Assembly: GCA_024349245.1 (NCBI GenBank)
Contig: JALDNG010000079.1
Span: 641,001 to 705,000, forward strand
Direction: 5' to 3'
Length of the DNA: 64,000 nt
Origin: Neodontobutis hainanensis
Taxonomy: Eukaryota > Chordata > Actinopteri > Gobiiformes > Odontobutidae
Each line of letters begins with the position of its first letter. Within the stretch, counting starts at the first letter, position 1. Positions 41,157-52,437 of this stretch are shown one piece after another. The position numbers were made by a program, and so were the translations under genes. Below the pieces are notes generated by a model. The model made no database searches. It had not been told where the DNA came from and worked only from the letters and a program-made list of their open reading frames with translations.

Positions 41157-42734
41157 GAACCATTTTCTTATTTATTTTTTATTTGATTTTGAAAATGCCA
41201 GAAACAGAGCAATAATGTACAGAGAAAAAAAGCTTTATTGTAAAGTATATCTGATCTTTAAATTAAACTTTTGTAAAGAATTCCAAGCTTGCCACAACAA
41301 ATAAGTCCACTCTACACATAAATTATGCTAATGCAAAGTTACTTTTTCTTGCTTCTTATTCCAACAGCTAGAAAGGTCCCACCATTGTAGAAATACATTG
41401 TAGAAGGTTTAGCCACTTACAGACACTAAGTACAGTCCTCATCGAGCAGCCAGTCTCTAATATAATAAGTCTCTTGCTAAGTGCGTCTGGCATGCTATAG
41501 CTGCTATGCTGGCGGCCTTCATCCCCCAAATTTTACATTGCCCTGGTAATTCAAAATCTTGTTAAGTGGATGGTCTATAGGCCAAATAAAAAAGTATCAG
41601 TGTGAGTAGCTCAAACTCTGTGAAAATATACTGACTTTTTATTATGTTATTTAAATGAGAATCAATTGAAGCCAGTTTTCTTAATCCTGACCCCACAACC
41701 GCTTAGGATTACAAGTTAGCCTCGGCCCTGGGTCCTGGGGTTTACTGTCAGTGGCCAGGGCTTCTCACAAACTGCAGCTTTCTTGTGTTCTGCTTGCCTG
41801 TCTGACCTGATGAAGCCTCTTCTTCCCCATGGTCCATTTTTACATGAAACATATTGCAGCTTCAAAGCCGTGTTGCTGCCTGTTTAGCAGTAATGTGCCA
41901 TTATGCATGGCATTCAAGAGCAAGCTGGAGCAAGAAAGGAACCACATGTGGAGCGCTCCGAGTGCCCAAAGCTATATATAACATATGTTACATACTGTTC
42001 ACAAGGCTCTTCTTATGTGTATATGTGGAAGAGCGCTGATGTTACATACTGAGGAAAAAGGCATAATATTATTCATTTCCTCTTCACTGCTGGAGTTACC
42101 ACCGCACACAAAAATCCTACACTCCTACACATATAAGCACATATAACATGGTTTATCATCTGCCGGCTGATTGTACAGTATTTAAGACTGTAATTTGTGG
42201 AGGCATATGGAACATTAAGAGTCGTTGAAAGGTCACAGAAAGCATAAAAAGGAATTGCTTCTTCAGGGACTTCTTCTTTTATTTATGCAATATATGTATA
42301 TTAACATAACAACATTTCTTAAACGTTTCAATAAAAAATGTCTGAAGAAATTTCTTTTTGGTACTTAACCTTTACTGTTTTTAGACATCATCATCTTCAT
42401 TGTCATGTTGGCAACAACATTTTCAACAGACAAAAGTGCATTAGCGATCAAAAATCTGAAAAAAGATGATTTTGGCAAAGTGCAACCGACTGACGTGTGC
42501 TGTCGTTGAGTGGGTAGAGAGCATTAACGAGGCTACACCTGCTATAGCCTACGGGCTATGCATTATCAAATGTAACCAAAACACTATGTGAAGACTCAAA
42601 TTTGAATATTCTCTTGGAACTCAAACTCTGGTCTGCTGTCGTTTTTTGTGCCACCCACCACCATCAACCTAGCTCCAATTCTAGAAGAAGAAAATTATTT
42701 GGATTACTACTGTGGTGAAAACAAAACGTGCTCC
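41157..42734. other. Intron, no feature recognised
   Basis: AT-rich. ATGTTACATACTG occurs twice, at 41984-41996 and 42039-42051, the only internal repetition noticed. Confidence 0.45.
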
Positions 42735-42820
42735 AGTCACTACCAATGTGAATGTGAAGTGAATAAGGGACTCTGTAAAGTGCTTTGAGTTTCTTGGAAG
42801 AAAAGTGCTATATAAAAATA
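42735..42820 (+). mobile_element. SINE/LINE 3' tail remnant ('gctttgagt' type)
   Basis: The order GACTCTGTAAAGTGCTTTGA, GTTTCTTGGAAG, AAAAGTGCTATATAAAAATA is the tail of a frequent fish retroposon (gtaaagcgctttgagtgtct, agaaaagcgctatataaat). The same tail type is seen at 55572-55646 (+) and, reversed, at 50180-50228. Only the tail is identifiable. Confidence 0.65.
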
Positions 42821-42827
42821 TATATTA

Positions 42828-43197
42828 AGCTCTGGAAAAAATTAAGAGATCACTGAAAAATTCTCAGTTTCTCTGGTTTTACTATTTATAGGTATGTGTT
42901 TGGGAAAAAAATAACATATTTGTTTTATTCCTTTAAACTACTTAGAACATTTTTCCCAAATTCCAAATAAAAATATTAAAAGCACACATTAAAAGCAATT
43001 ATTTGCCAAAAGCAACAACTGGTCAAAATAACGAAAAAGATAAAGTGTTGTCAGACTTGGAATAATGGAAAGAAAATAAATTACACTATACACAATATTA
43101 ATGTTTTAACTTAGGAAGAGTTCAGAAATCAATATTTGGTGGAATAACCCTGATTTTTGAATCACAGCTTTCATGCATTTTGGCATGCTCTCCACCC
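42828..43197 (-). mobile_element. Tc1/mariner transposon, 3' end remnant
   Basis: Read on the minus strand, the segment starts in the last codons of a Tc1-type transposase: VESMP, then MKAVI at 43150-43195. It continues through a 3' untranslated part to a terminal repeat, which on the + strand begins AGCTCTGGAAAAAATTAAGA at 42828 directly after a TTA. I recognise this as a high-copy teleost Tc1-like element. Compared with my memory of the family, one base appears inserted just after the MKAVI codons, so the frame runs on past the usual stop. The catalytic domain and the other end are missing, so the copy is dead. The 163-codon minus frame over this area is an artefact of the remnant plus the (TA)n tract. 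Confidence 0.82.
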
Positions 43198-43214
43198 GTG
43201 GGCTCTTCATTTTT

Positions 43215-43282
43215 CCAGCTCTCCTAAACTGCATTTTGTTGCATTGTACTCGTACATGTGTAATGACAATAAAATTGAATCT
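43215..43282 (+). mobile_element. LINE-type 3' tail remnant
   Basis: AAACTGCATTTTGTTGCATT, GTACATGTGTAATGACAATA and AAATTGAATCTAAT are the usual end of a fish non-LTR retrotransposon (gtacatgtgtaatgacaataaa, then TCTAA repeats). The terminal repeats have grown into the (TA)n tract that follows. Confidence 0.65.

Positions 43283-43338
<56 letters not shown>
43283..43338. repeat. (TA)n microsatellite
   Basis: About 56 bp of AT/TA with two AATA interruptions. TA dinucleotides contain no stop codon, hence the spurious YIYIYI frames in this area. Confidence 0.95.
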
Positions 43339-45070
43339 CGGAATTGGGAGACTGGGATAAATACGTTTGAAAAGGAAATTCCAGAGATGTTTGTGGTTTG
43401 TTCCACAGGAAGTTAGAAGTGCAATGGATTTGTGCAAATGAGAAAACAACATCAGGGCTAAGTAAGCATTTGAAGGTGCTGTCAAAGGCTTTCATCTTCC
43501 TCTCATCCACTGCTCCTCCTCCTCCTCTGTTCCCACTGTCATTAGTGATGGCTGTGAGAGAGTGGAGAACAAAGGCCAGGCTCTGCCAATCGATCAACGA
43601 GCAGCACTATCAATCGACTTGTGAAGCGCGGGTCTCCTCCATTTGCCCAAAGATTGATAAGGGTGATTGTTGTGTGTCTGTCTGTTAATACAAGTGTATG
43701 TCTTAAGTACAGATGATAAGAGACGATTCAATCTCATCTTGACGGCTACGCATTTTCATTTGGACATGAGGATAAATGGAGGCACTTAAGGACGGCAAGT
43801 GTTTACAACTTGTTGAAAGTCGCTACACTCCTACACTGAGGATTAGCTGTTTAATGAATAAAAAAATATATGAATTTATTATGGTGATAAACTGTAGTTT
43901 AGTTTAGTTACCGTCATTCAAAAGTACATGCCCACACCAGACAACAAAAGCACCGGTTTCACCTTTTCCTTGAACACTGTTTCTAAAATGATTAGCTAGA
44001 GACTAGAAACAACTTCATGTTTAATATGCGAGTGATAGATTTTGGCTGTGCTCAAGTATTTTGTTGGCTGTTGTGTAATTTATCCTTGACAGATGCTGGA
44101 TAAATGCCCATTACCTATAGCTTTCACATCTTTTGAATTGTCCTCAAGCCCTATTTGTTACTTAACCTATACATTGGTCAGTGTATTAATGGTGATGTGT
44201 ATTTTAATTTAATCGACATTGCAGCTTTAAGAATATGGATGCTAATCTCTGGAATATCAGGCATATCTGATTTTATTCGGCCCGCTGTATAGCATAATAG
44301 TCCTATTATGCAGCTTAATTTCAAGCCACTTGCTAATGTTCTCTACCCACTCACTGATAGCACACATCTAGTCAGTTAGTTGCTATTTTTCATAACCATC
44401 TTGTTTATGATTTATTATTCATTCAAAATCTATTGCAGTTCACTTACCTTCTTTGACTGTAATACTTAGACAACTCATGAAAGCAGCATGGTTTATAGAC
44501 AGAAGGTGTCAATGAGGACAGAGATCCTCTACAAAGTTCTCAAACTTGTACCAGGCTTGACCCAATGGCAAACCAATAGTTTTTTATTTTATGCTCACCC
44601 AATGTGGTTGTCATGTAAACAAACTGCTGGCACTTAACAGAAGTTTCCATTTTTATGAAAAAATGTTAGCATGTAAACAGAATGACATGTTTGGGTGGAC
44701 ATTTTGTACACTGGCAATACTTAGGGCATAAAAAACATGTGCTGAAATCATACACTGGCATAGCCACACTTTCCCCTGGCAGTGTCATGGCTGTCAGATG
44801 TGACTCAAGCCAGGTCTTTAATGAAAGATTCACGTTGCTCTGTGAACAAGCCAGTGCGTGCATGTGCCTTTGTGTGTTTTTAAGTTATTCATATCTACAT
44901 GTGTGTTGGATATTCAGTGTGTGACTCAACTCTGCACATTTTCAAAGTGTTGCACAAACATTGAAATTATGTGTCACAGCTGGCCTCACAACGTGTCCCG
45001 GTTTCATCTCGAATTCCTGCGAGTCTCTGTGGGAGTGCGATGCTGCCACATTTGCATGAGAAGGCTGTCG
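43339..45070. other. Intron just upstream of the FBXL17 exon
   Basis: No recognised repeat. A perfect 9-bp inverted repeat (GCATAATAG, TC, CTATTATGC) lies at 44292-44311. An octamer-like ATTTGCAT lies at about 45049-45056. Neither can be assigned a role from sequence alone. Confidence 0.45.
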
Positions 45071-45141
45071 GACTAACACCTTTTTTATCTTGCTTCTCTC
45101 TTTTCTCTCCCCCACCTTAATCTACCCTCCCATGCCCACAG
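45071..45141 (+). promoter_or_regulatory. Splice acceptor region of the FBXL17 exon
   Basis: A long pyrimidine-rich tract (about 45079-45140, mostly T/C) ends in CCCACAG, whose AG is at 45140-45141 directly before the open coding frame. Two branch-point candidates fit the loose vertebrate yUnAy rule: CTAAC near 45073-45077 (A about 65 nt from the junction) and TTAAT at 45117-45121 (A about 21 nt from the junction). The second distance is the more usual one. The acceptor is strong by eye, which supports a constitutive exon. Confidence 0.85.
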
Positions 45142-45284
45142 CTCTTATAGCCATCGGCCAGTACAGCAGCACCATAGAGACGGTGGACGCCGGCTGGTGT
45201 AAGGACATCACCGACCAGGGTGCTACGCAGATAGCACAGAGCAGCAAGTCCCTGCGATACCTGGGCCTCATGAGATGTGACAAG
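45142..45284 (+). CDS. FBXL17: FBXL17 internal exon (C-terminal leucine-rich repeats)
   Basis: This is one internal exon of 143 bp. The first two bases (CT) complete an alanine-type codon begun in the previous exon, followed by 47 full codons, so it ends on a codon boundary. The peptide starts LIAIGQYSSTIETVD, continues through GWCKDITDQG and ends SLRYLGLMRCDK. The spacing L..L.L..C..ITD.G...IA is the cysteine-type leucine-rich repeat of F-box/LRR proteins, covering about two repeats. I recognise it from memory as FBXL17, roughly 50 residues before the C-terminus; the human protein, as I recall it, differs at only a few positions (for example VDVGWCKEITDQG). FBXL17 is the substrate receptor of an SCF (SKP1-CUL1-RBX1) ubiquitin ligase and is known for removing aberrant BTB-domain dimers; its LRR arc and C-terminal helix grip the substrate. 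The frame is open throughout and shows no damage. The neighbouring exons are outside the window or were not found. The exon call is certain; the paralogue assignment is very likely. Confidence 0.93.
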
Positions 45285-45290
45285 GTAACA
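45282..45290 (+). promoter_or_regulatory. Splice donor of the FBXL17 exon
   Basis: The exon ends AAG and is followed by GTAACA at 45285-45290. The exon side and +1 to +4 match the consensus, but +5 is C instead of the usual G, so the site is of moderate strength. The next intron is in phase 0. Confidence 0.85.
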
Positions 45291-45735
45291 CAGACACCAC
45301 CCACAAAGTTAACCCCACCCACAATGTCTGCCCATCCATTGTACACTATGCACTATGCCCCGGAGTACTTTTAACAAGTGTCATTTCATTTGTATGGAGT
45401 GGAGCGTAAAAACTATTTTCACATCTTCACTGTTTGGTCCGGACCCTCTGAATTTTAGAAATCTGATCTCTGGTCAGGTTGTCTTGAGTTCAGAACAAAC
45501 TGAACAAAGGTCCGGTTTGTTTGAAGTGTCAAATGCACTGTAGACATACAGACTGTTTTTTTATGATATGTCAGCATACACAGCTGCAGATGCCTCCTGT
45601 GCAGCAAACCTTTTAGTAATGACCCAGTTGTAATGGAAAAAGTTAAGTCCGTTGGCATTTTAAAAATAATAATTAACTTGTTGCTGCAGCCTTTCAGGTG
45701 TGAAAATGCCCTATGAGATCATAGTCCAAGCAGTT

Positions 45736-45752
45736 TTTTTTGTTTGTTTGTT

Positions 45753-45757
<5 letters not shown>
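45736..45757 (+). repeat. (TTTG)n simple repeat
   Basis: Four to five TTTG units after a T run, joined directly to the following (TA)n tract. Confidence 0.85.

Positions 45758-45811
<54 letters not shown>
45758..45811. repeat. (TA)27 microsatellite
   Basis: Uninterrupted 54-bp TA run, 474 bp after the FBXL17 donor site. Long pure TA tracts are prone to length change and to cruciform extrusion. Confidence 0.97.
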
Positions 45812-45817
<6 letters not shown>

Positions 45818-48800
45818 ATATTCATATTCTAATTTGGCTATAGAAAAACGAATTATAACATTTGCTGCCCCTTTTGCAAGTGCTCAAAACTTAATATAGA
45901 TTATCATTATCTTAACATGGTATCATACCTTCAGCTATCTGTTACACAGTTATGCAGAGGCGATGATGTTGAATGGCTTAACAAGTGCTACCTGTGCCGG
46001 TTCCATTTATGCCCAACATTTCAAGATCATCTGGTCAGTGCTACTGAAGCTGAATCGACATAAAGACCCTCCTAAAACCTGCTCTCTCCAGCCTCGGTCT
46101 GAGAGATGCTCCTCCCAAAGTCACCCTTCCAGTCTGCTGGCCTCTTCCCACCATCCGAAATGGAAGCACATTTACTACGGCGCCATGGTAACAACCCCGC
46201 CCGCTTCTCCAATTGGTTCCTGAGAGCTCCTACCACACGGCGTAGGCTCATTCACTTTGACATGAGTGGGATGAAGGCAGATGAGGGAGAGAGAAAAGCT
46301 GAACAGCTGGCTTAACCTAGAAACTTGAGCCTGTTCTACAATAGACAGAACACAACGCAGTCCCAACGCAAGCGGGCCTCCATATGTCGAGTCCACTTTA
46401 ATGAGCCTGCTCAGGTTTTCAGGTAGAGGATATATTTTACATTTGGGTTTTGGGCTGAACATATTTAAAATGCTCCAGCTGCGTTGTAAAAAGCATATGC
46501 AGACGTTTGCAGCAAAAAGTAAACTTAAAGGTGTGCAGAAACTAGTTACATTTAGTCTTTTACTGAATATATTTGTGCATCATTGGGCCTTTCAGACGGT
46601 GCCACTTGTGATCAGCTTAACATTTTTTAATCTCATGGTATTTACATATTTGAGTCCCATAATGAGATCTCACTTGAGGAGGATCTCTTTGTAGAAATTC
46701 AGATCCAATTCCTACTGCTAGACAGAAGTTGCCATTTTAGTTCCATTACTTCCTCTTCCGGTTACTACAATTGCAAAGAGTGCGAAAACTGAGCACTCAA
46801 ATGATAGAAAAAAGTAGCGCACCAACACCGCGCTTAGCACACCCAGATGAACAGGGGCCCTTCTTTAGGCTGTGGTGAGTAATTGCTATCTGTAATCTTG
46901 CCACTGGGAACAGCCAAGAAAGGCCTAAAACAACCCCCCCACCACCTTAAAATCTTAACAGTCTGCTGGACAACTTTTTTCATTTCCTTATTATATTTCC
47001 TCACTGATCAGATGTTATGTAACTGACAATAAAATGAATGAATACTGACACATAAGTTCTTAAATTGTGCTTCCTTTGCATTTACTCAAATGACAGAAAT
47101 CAAAACACTGAACTCACACAGTTTCCATTTGAGATTTCATACAATCCAGCTTTTGGTGCCATGTTTCAGCAGAGCGGCCGTTCTGATGTGTCTATATAGT
47201 TTTCATTTCATCTCAGAAATTTGAAACATAAATTCTGACAGGTCCATTAGTTGGCTATGTCACATTACCATTTTCACAGTCAAAGACTTAGTTAAAAGGC
47301 TTACAGAGTCAAGGATTGTTGAAGACTTAAGACTTTATTAAGGCCAGTTCAGACTTATTCAAGCAGTCTCTGACCTGGCTGTCTATTTTACACTATGCAT
47401 TTTGTAAAAATCAATTATACCTAACTTGGTCTTTTATTTTTATTTTTTGAGTTATGTTAATCTTAAGCAATTCTACGCACCTCTATAAAAGTAGGGGCCA
47501 TTTTGAAAAGTTTGTGTGTCTTCCTCTTTATTCCTACTTTATAAAAATCTGCTGTGTGTGTGTACTTGTGCGGTCTCGTGTTGCTTCTTTAAGGCTGAAC
47601 CTCGCCCGAGATCATTTACCCCTGACAAGACCAACCCTGTATCATATTTATTTATAATGTAATAAAATGATAACATATGAGGGCCTCGCTCTGACCTCAT
47701 GTGTAAGGCTCCTGTGATGAAGCGCTGTACTTAATTCACATTACTGCGCAAAGACCAAGTGTATCTATCATATTTATCTTGGAGTAATAAAGCCTAACTG
47801 CATTACATAACATATGATCACTTAGATTGCATTTTCATTTTGCCTCGCGACCTTACAATCAATATCTCCCACCTCGCTAATAAAATCCAGTTTGGGAGTG
47901 ACCGACTTGTGTTCACCTTTTCTTATTGGTGAGATGTGTGCATTTATACTTTTCACGTAGAGGATGAAAAGATAAATAATTATTCCCCTTGTGCACAGAA
48001 GAGGGAGTTTGAGGATGACACTGCTAAATAAAGTGGTAATTGGTGTGTTTAGAGTTGTAATGGAGTGTGAATAGATCTCAGATTTTGACAGTTTCCAAGG
48101 TCAGATACATTACCAGCTCTAAATCCCCAAATTTATTCATTGCATGCTTGCCCCAATTGCCCATTTTCCTCCACCTTCTAATCCTAAAATTGTGTTTAGC
48201 ATTGTTAATGAGGCTAAAGGAGCACCACTCTTTGGTCAGGCCTTTGAGGGAAAACTGCTGGACTTTGGTCTTTGTTGTTAGGGGTTTCACTGAATCTGGT
48301 CAGATTTGGTGTTGCGGTAGAGAGGTAGACTTGAATAGTTTGCAAAAGTTCAGTTGGATATAGTGGATAAACAGAAATAGGAGGTTAAAGGAGAGAGCAG
48401 TGTGAAAGTGGGAGCTGCAGAGCGAGTTAAAAAGGTAAAAAGGTAAGAGGTCGCAGCTGGACTGGGGAATAGTGGTTATCTTTAAACAAGCCGAGAGGCA
48501 GTACTGACCACACACCTCACCTTTTATTCTCAACATCTCCTGAAAATACCATGAACCTGAGTTTGTACACAGGCTGTACTGAACCAGTTCCTATTATATT
48601 ATTATTTTTTATTTAGTTCTATAGACACATCATTTAAGCATTTTTGTTTACTGTCAAGCAGTGTTTGGACTGGGTCACTTTGAAGCAACTATGACTGGTA
48701 TTAAATGATCTGTCAACCCATTTAAATCTAATAGTACCTTTATAAACGATATATATATATTTTTTACTGCATGCTCTCTGTTCTATATTTTCCTACAGTA

Positions 48801-50179
48801 TTTTTGCACTAAATGTGAACTGCCTTCACTCTGAATTTCCCTGTTGTGGGATCAGTAATGTCTAATTGAATCTCTTTTTAATCATCGCTTTGATACTGGA
48901 ATAATAATAATAACAGTACTTATCTCTTTGCTTATTAATTCCTTTATTTTAATCAGAACCATTGACTAAATATGTTGCACCATCTTACAGCATTTTACAT
49001 GTGTGCCAGTTTGTATGCCAAAGTCAGTGTCCATGAAAGTCAAATTAAACATTAAACTGTGCACATTCTTTTGCCCACTCTGACACATGTGCACCCAAAC
49101 GCACACTTTGGTCACATGGCACAAATAAATAATCAACTCTAGCATGTTATACCAATGCCCTATGTGTTTATGGCAGGAAGCTGATTTACAGCTATGTACA
49201 AACCTACAACAAAGCCTTAGTTGCAATAACTTGGGCTGTGATGTGTGCCGATCTGCGTTGCAAAGCATTCTTTTTTCATACACTTGAATCTGTACAAATT
49301 ATTCAATCGCTCCTCTGAAGCGCACACAAAAAATGTCAGATGTGTACAAAAAAAAAAGATTATTACAAAATAATAACATCGTATTGTGCTTTATGTGTGT
49401 ATCACAGCGGTAGAATCACACAGAATGTCTAACTCATTCTCAGGGAAAACTAATCTCATCTGTGCATTTAATGCCCTTCTGGGAAAACACAGAAGCTTAA
49501 GGTTCACACACATTAAATCAAAGTCTTGTGCAAATGACTCAACTTAGAGTTCTCAGACAAAGCCTTATTCTTACACAAATTAACTAGTGTATTTTTTCAG
49601 ACGCCTTATTTCAATCGGAATTGTTTGAAATTGTTTCCTTCGGCATCATTTCCTTCCTTTGGCCTCATATTTAAACCGTTGGTGACCAGCAGCGAAGCTT
49701 TTGTTTAAGAAGTCCCCATCAGCTGAACTCTAAAAAGCATTATTTTACTGGTCATTCAAGATTGAATTGAATATAATCATGAGAAAAACATTTTGCAGTT
49801 TTTCTACAAAAGGCAGAAAGGCAGATTCATAAAGATTAGCCAGTTTAAGTAAGACTTGTATTTACTTTATTTAAATGCTGTACATGCCAAAGATTATTAT
49901 TATTATTGTTATTGGGTCTGAAATTGGCTCATACTTATTTTAGAAGAGGAGTACTGGAGAGTGTATAACCTTTGAGATAGTAAATACTGCCTTTATTAAA
50001 CTGGAAAGAAGACCGACCCCAGAGCAAAACTGTCACCTCTAAGCCACCCTCTATGTCTTGTCCTCTTTAAACTCTTCGGAAAGATTAGGGGAGTTGTTTA
50101 AGGTGTCCACAGTGAGCCATCGACTGCCCAAACTCTAGTTGCTATGGAAGCATATTATTTATTCCAAAATTATGAATTT
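45812..50179. other. Intron, few features
   Basis: AT-rich intron with a LINE-like tail at 48815-48885. A more GC-balanced stretch at about 46075-46320 has no recognised family. No exon recognised. Confidence 0.45.
48815..48885 (+). mobile_element. LINE-type 3' tail remnant
   Basis: CTGAATTTCCCTGTTGTGGG, ATCAGTAATGTCTAATTGAA fits the frequent fish LINE end (aatttccc, tgtgggatcaataaagt, tctaat). Degenerate and without a coding part. Confidence 0.5.
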
Positions 50180-50228
50180 AATTAAAATAAAATTTATTTA
50201 TATAGCCCAATGTCACAGCAACAGTGGC
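50180..50228 (-). mobile_element. SINE/LINE 3' tail remnant, reversed
   Basis: AAAATTTATTTATATAGCCC, AATGTCACAGCAACAGTGG is the reversed form of a fish retroposon tail that ends gggctatataaataaatttt. Short fragment. Confidence 0.5.
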
Positions 50229-52199
50229 CTCAAAGGGCACGTTGGTCTTAAGTGAACAAATGACATGAACAAATCGGATCTCAGGGCCAAAGTGAAAACA
50301 CAGCCCCACTTCAAAAAGGCTGCACTAATGCTCTGGGACTGTTTGTTCTCTGGCCTGAGTGTGTTTCGTTTCCAACCCAGGACTGGTTTACTCAGCCACC
50401 CTTCACGTGTTTTGCTGGGCTGCAGGATGTAGACACTTGACAAGGCATTTCGGTGTTTACCCGTCAAACCACTACTGTCTGGGGCAACGTAATCAAAGTG
50501 GTCATGGACACTGACCTCAGCATGAAATTACATTGGTGTGCACAGCCACCGAGACTGTTTGCATTGCCAAAATAAATTGTTATAAATACTTGCATATACT
50601 GTAACAACAGATGGTAATTCCCCGTTAGAGCTATGTTGACGGTGGTTTGGAAATATCACAAATACCCCAGAGTTAATATATCCCTTACAAGGAGTTTGCT
50701 TAGTTTTTCTGAATGTGGATGTGCATTTTGCAGGGATTTAGAACAAACAGTTACCATACAAAAGTAATAAAATGTGTGGCGATATTATGTTTGCAACAGA
50801 CCTTCATTTACCATCATCAAGGCTAAAGCTGTCTGTCTCCCAGATGTCCAGGTAACTACATCAGCCAGCTATTTCAAATAAATCATGCCTTTCTTCCTCC
50901 CGTGCCAGCTAATGTGGCTTTGGGTTTTCCGAGCCGGCCCCATCAGTATTAGACAAATACAGCCTTGTGATAACCTTGACACATGGTGCAGACAAGCCAG
51001 TCAGCTCCCCGCCTCGGCAGCTCAGCGAGGCCTCCGCAAATTTGTTTGGAATTGTCAAAATGTTGAGAATTTGATGTAACAGCTTCCCCGAATGTCACAG
51101 GACTTCGAAAGTGTAGAATTGGTTTAAGAACTGTTAACAGGAGCCAGCTGCTCTCCATGTGAAGCGGAGTAAAGGATTGATTTCATCCGTCACAGTTTAT
51201 ACAAACGTGCTTCCGTACTGTATACATTTTACTGCCAGCTTGTCTGAACTGTGTGTCCACTGCCGATTTCAAATGAGATGAAGGCTTTTATTGCTGCAAA
51301 ACTAGACTTGGTGCAAACAGAAGTCTGTGTGAAGTCCATGTAATTATTGGATAGACATTTTTATTTACACTCTCTTTTCAGCAGCTACCTTTATACAGTT
51401 TTTGGGTTACACATATTAGCCTTTTGGTGACATTGCAGTGTGATTTCAGTTGTTGATCGTACAGTTCGTCTAATTTAAATACAGCATTAATCCCAATAGG
51501 TTCTCAGTGGCTTTATGTTTCTTTTAAAAAAGAAGCTTTGGTATATTTTATGGTATGTTTTTTTACAAATGGTGGGGAATGGACTGACATGGGCAGAGAG
51601 CACAACAATTCTTCTTAAAGCTCCACTACCTGATTTTCTTTTTGCCATCCCTGTCTCAGACTCCACTCACCACCAAAAGCAGCCCTAGGGACCTTTCATT
51701 GTTCTCGTTTATTAATCAAAACATCTAATGCATTACACCAAACACAAGTTTAGAATCTAGTGTTATCTCAGCAATTAGCTCCATCTCGTTAAACATTACG
51801 TGACTAAATTGAAAGTATTTATCAATGTTTTTAGGTTGCCTCCCTTTTCTTTGTTGATGCTTTTCTTTTTTGAGCTGTTACACTGTATTAAAAGGCATAT
51901 TCCGTGTTCAAAATACAATTTATTGCTAGCTATTAAACCTCTTGGAATGCCATATTACAAGCCGATGTCGACCAATGGGAGCGCTTCGTTTTCAAGGATA
52001 TGATTTGTGCGAGTATTCATTTAAAAAACCCTTTATAATAAATCAAATAATCATAAAGCTTGTTTTTTCACAAATTATTTTATTACAATACACTAATTGG
52101 GGTTTAAACCATTTTCCACGTCTGTTTAAAACTTTATGTTAAGGATTTTGCTCATGTTGATATTGCAGTAACAACAATAACAATAATCTTGTTTTATTT
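50229..52199. other. Intron, no feature recognised
   Basis: No repeat or exon recognised. A GC-balanced stretch at about 50880-51180 (including GCAGCTCAGCGAGGCCTCCG) stands out in composition only. Confidence 0.45.
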
Positions 52200-52437
52200 A
52201 TACGTTTATCTGTCCCAGAGGAGGAAAGCTCTCTGTGATTTAAATGATAAAGAAAATGAGATGCACTTTTTGGTTTACTGTCCCCTGTACCATGACCTGA
52301 GGAGTCAGTTGTTTTGTAATGTTTCAGATTTTTGTGCAGATTTGTTATTTATGTCTGATGACAACAGACTGCGGGTTTGTCCAGTTTGTGTTAAATGCTT
52401 GGCATCTAAGAAAGAGTATTTTGTATATTTGATCTGA
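52200..52437 (+). mobile_element. LINE reverse-transcriptase C-terminal fragment
   Basis: The frame ending at TGA 52435-52437 encodes RRKALCDLND, then ENEMHFLVYCPLYHDLR, then about 45 further residues. The pattern C, acidic stretch, E.E.HFL..CP.Y..LR is the small cysteine/histidine-containing region that follows the reverse transcriptase domain in many fish non-LTR retrotransposons. Only this last part of the polyprotein remains: the usual first cysteine pair is reduced to one C, and upstream (before about 52200) the similarity stops in A/T-rich sequence. It is therefore a 5'-truncated, dead insertion. Which LINE clade it belongs to cannot be decided from this fragment. Confidence 0.68.

Larger units (their letters stand above)
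1..45141 (+). other. FBXL17: FBXL17 intron upstream of the exon (3' part)
   Basis: No exon-like sequence with both splice sites and an open, conserved-looking frame was found in these 45 kb. I searched by eye for the preceding LRR exon (a segment coding something like ELYLVSCKITDY) and did not see it. FBXL17 is known to have very long introns in vertebrates, so a 45-kb exon-free stretch is expected. The content is AT-rich unique DNA, microsatellites and repeat remnants listed separately. Confidence 0.8.

Noticed and set aside
43106..43597. 163-codon minus-strand frame
   Set aside because: It is kept open by the (TA)n tract, which has no stop codons; only its end is meaningful, as a Tc1 transposase remnant.
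37395..45560. Similar words (GTTTGGTCC, GAACCAAACTGAAC-like) near 37400-37470 and 45430-45530
   Set aside because: Possible common repeat, but only short words agree; not enough for a feature.
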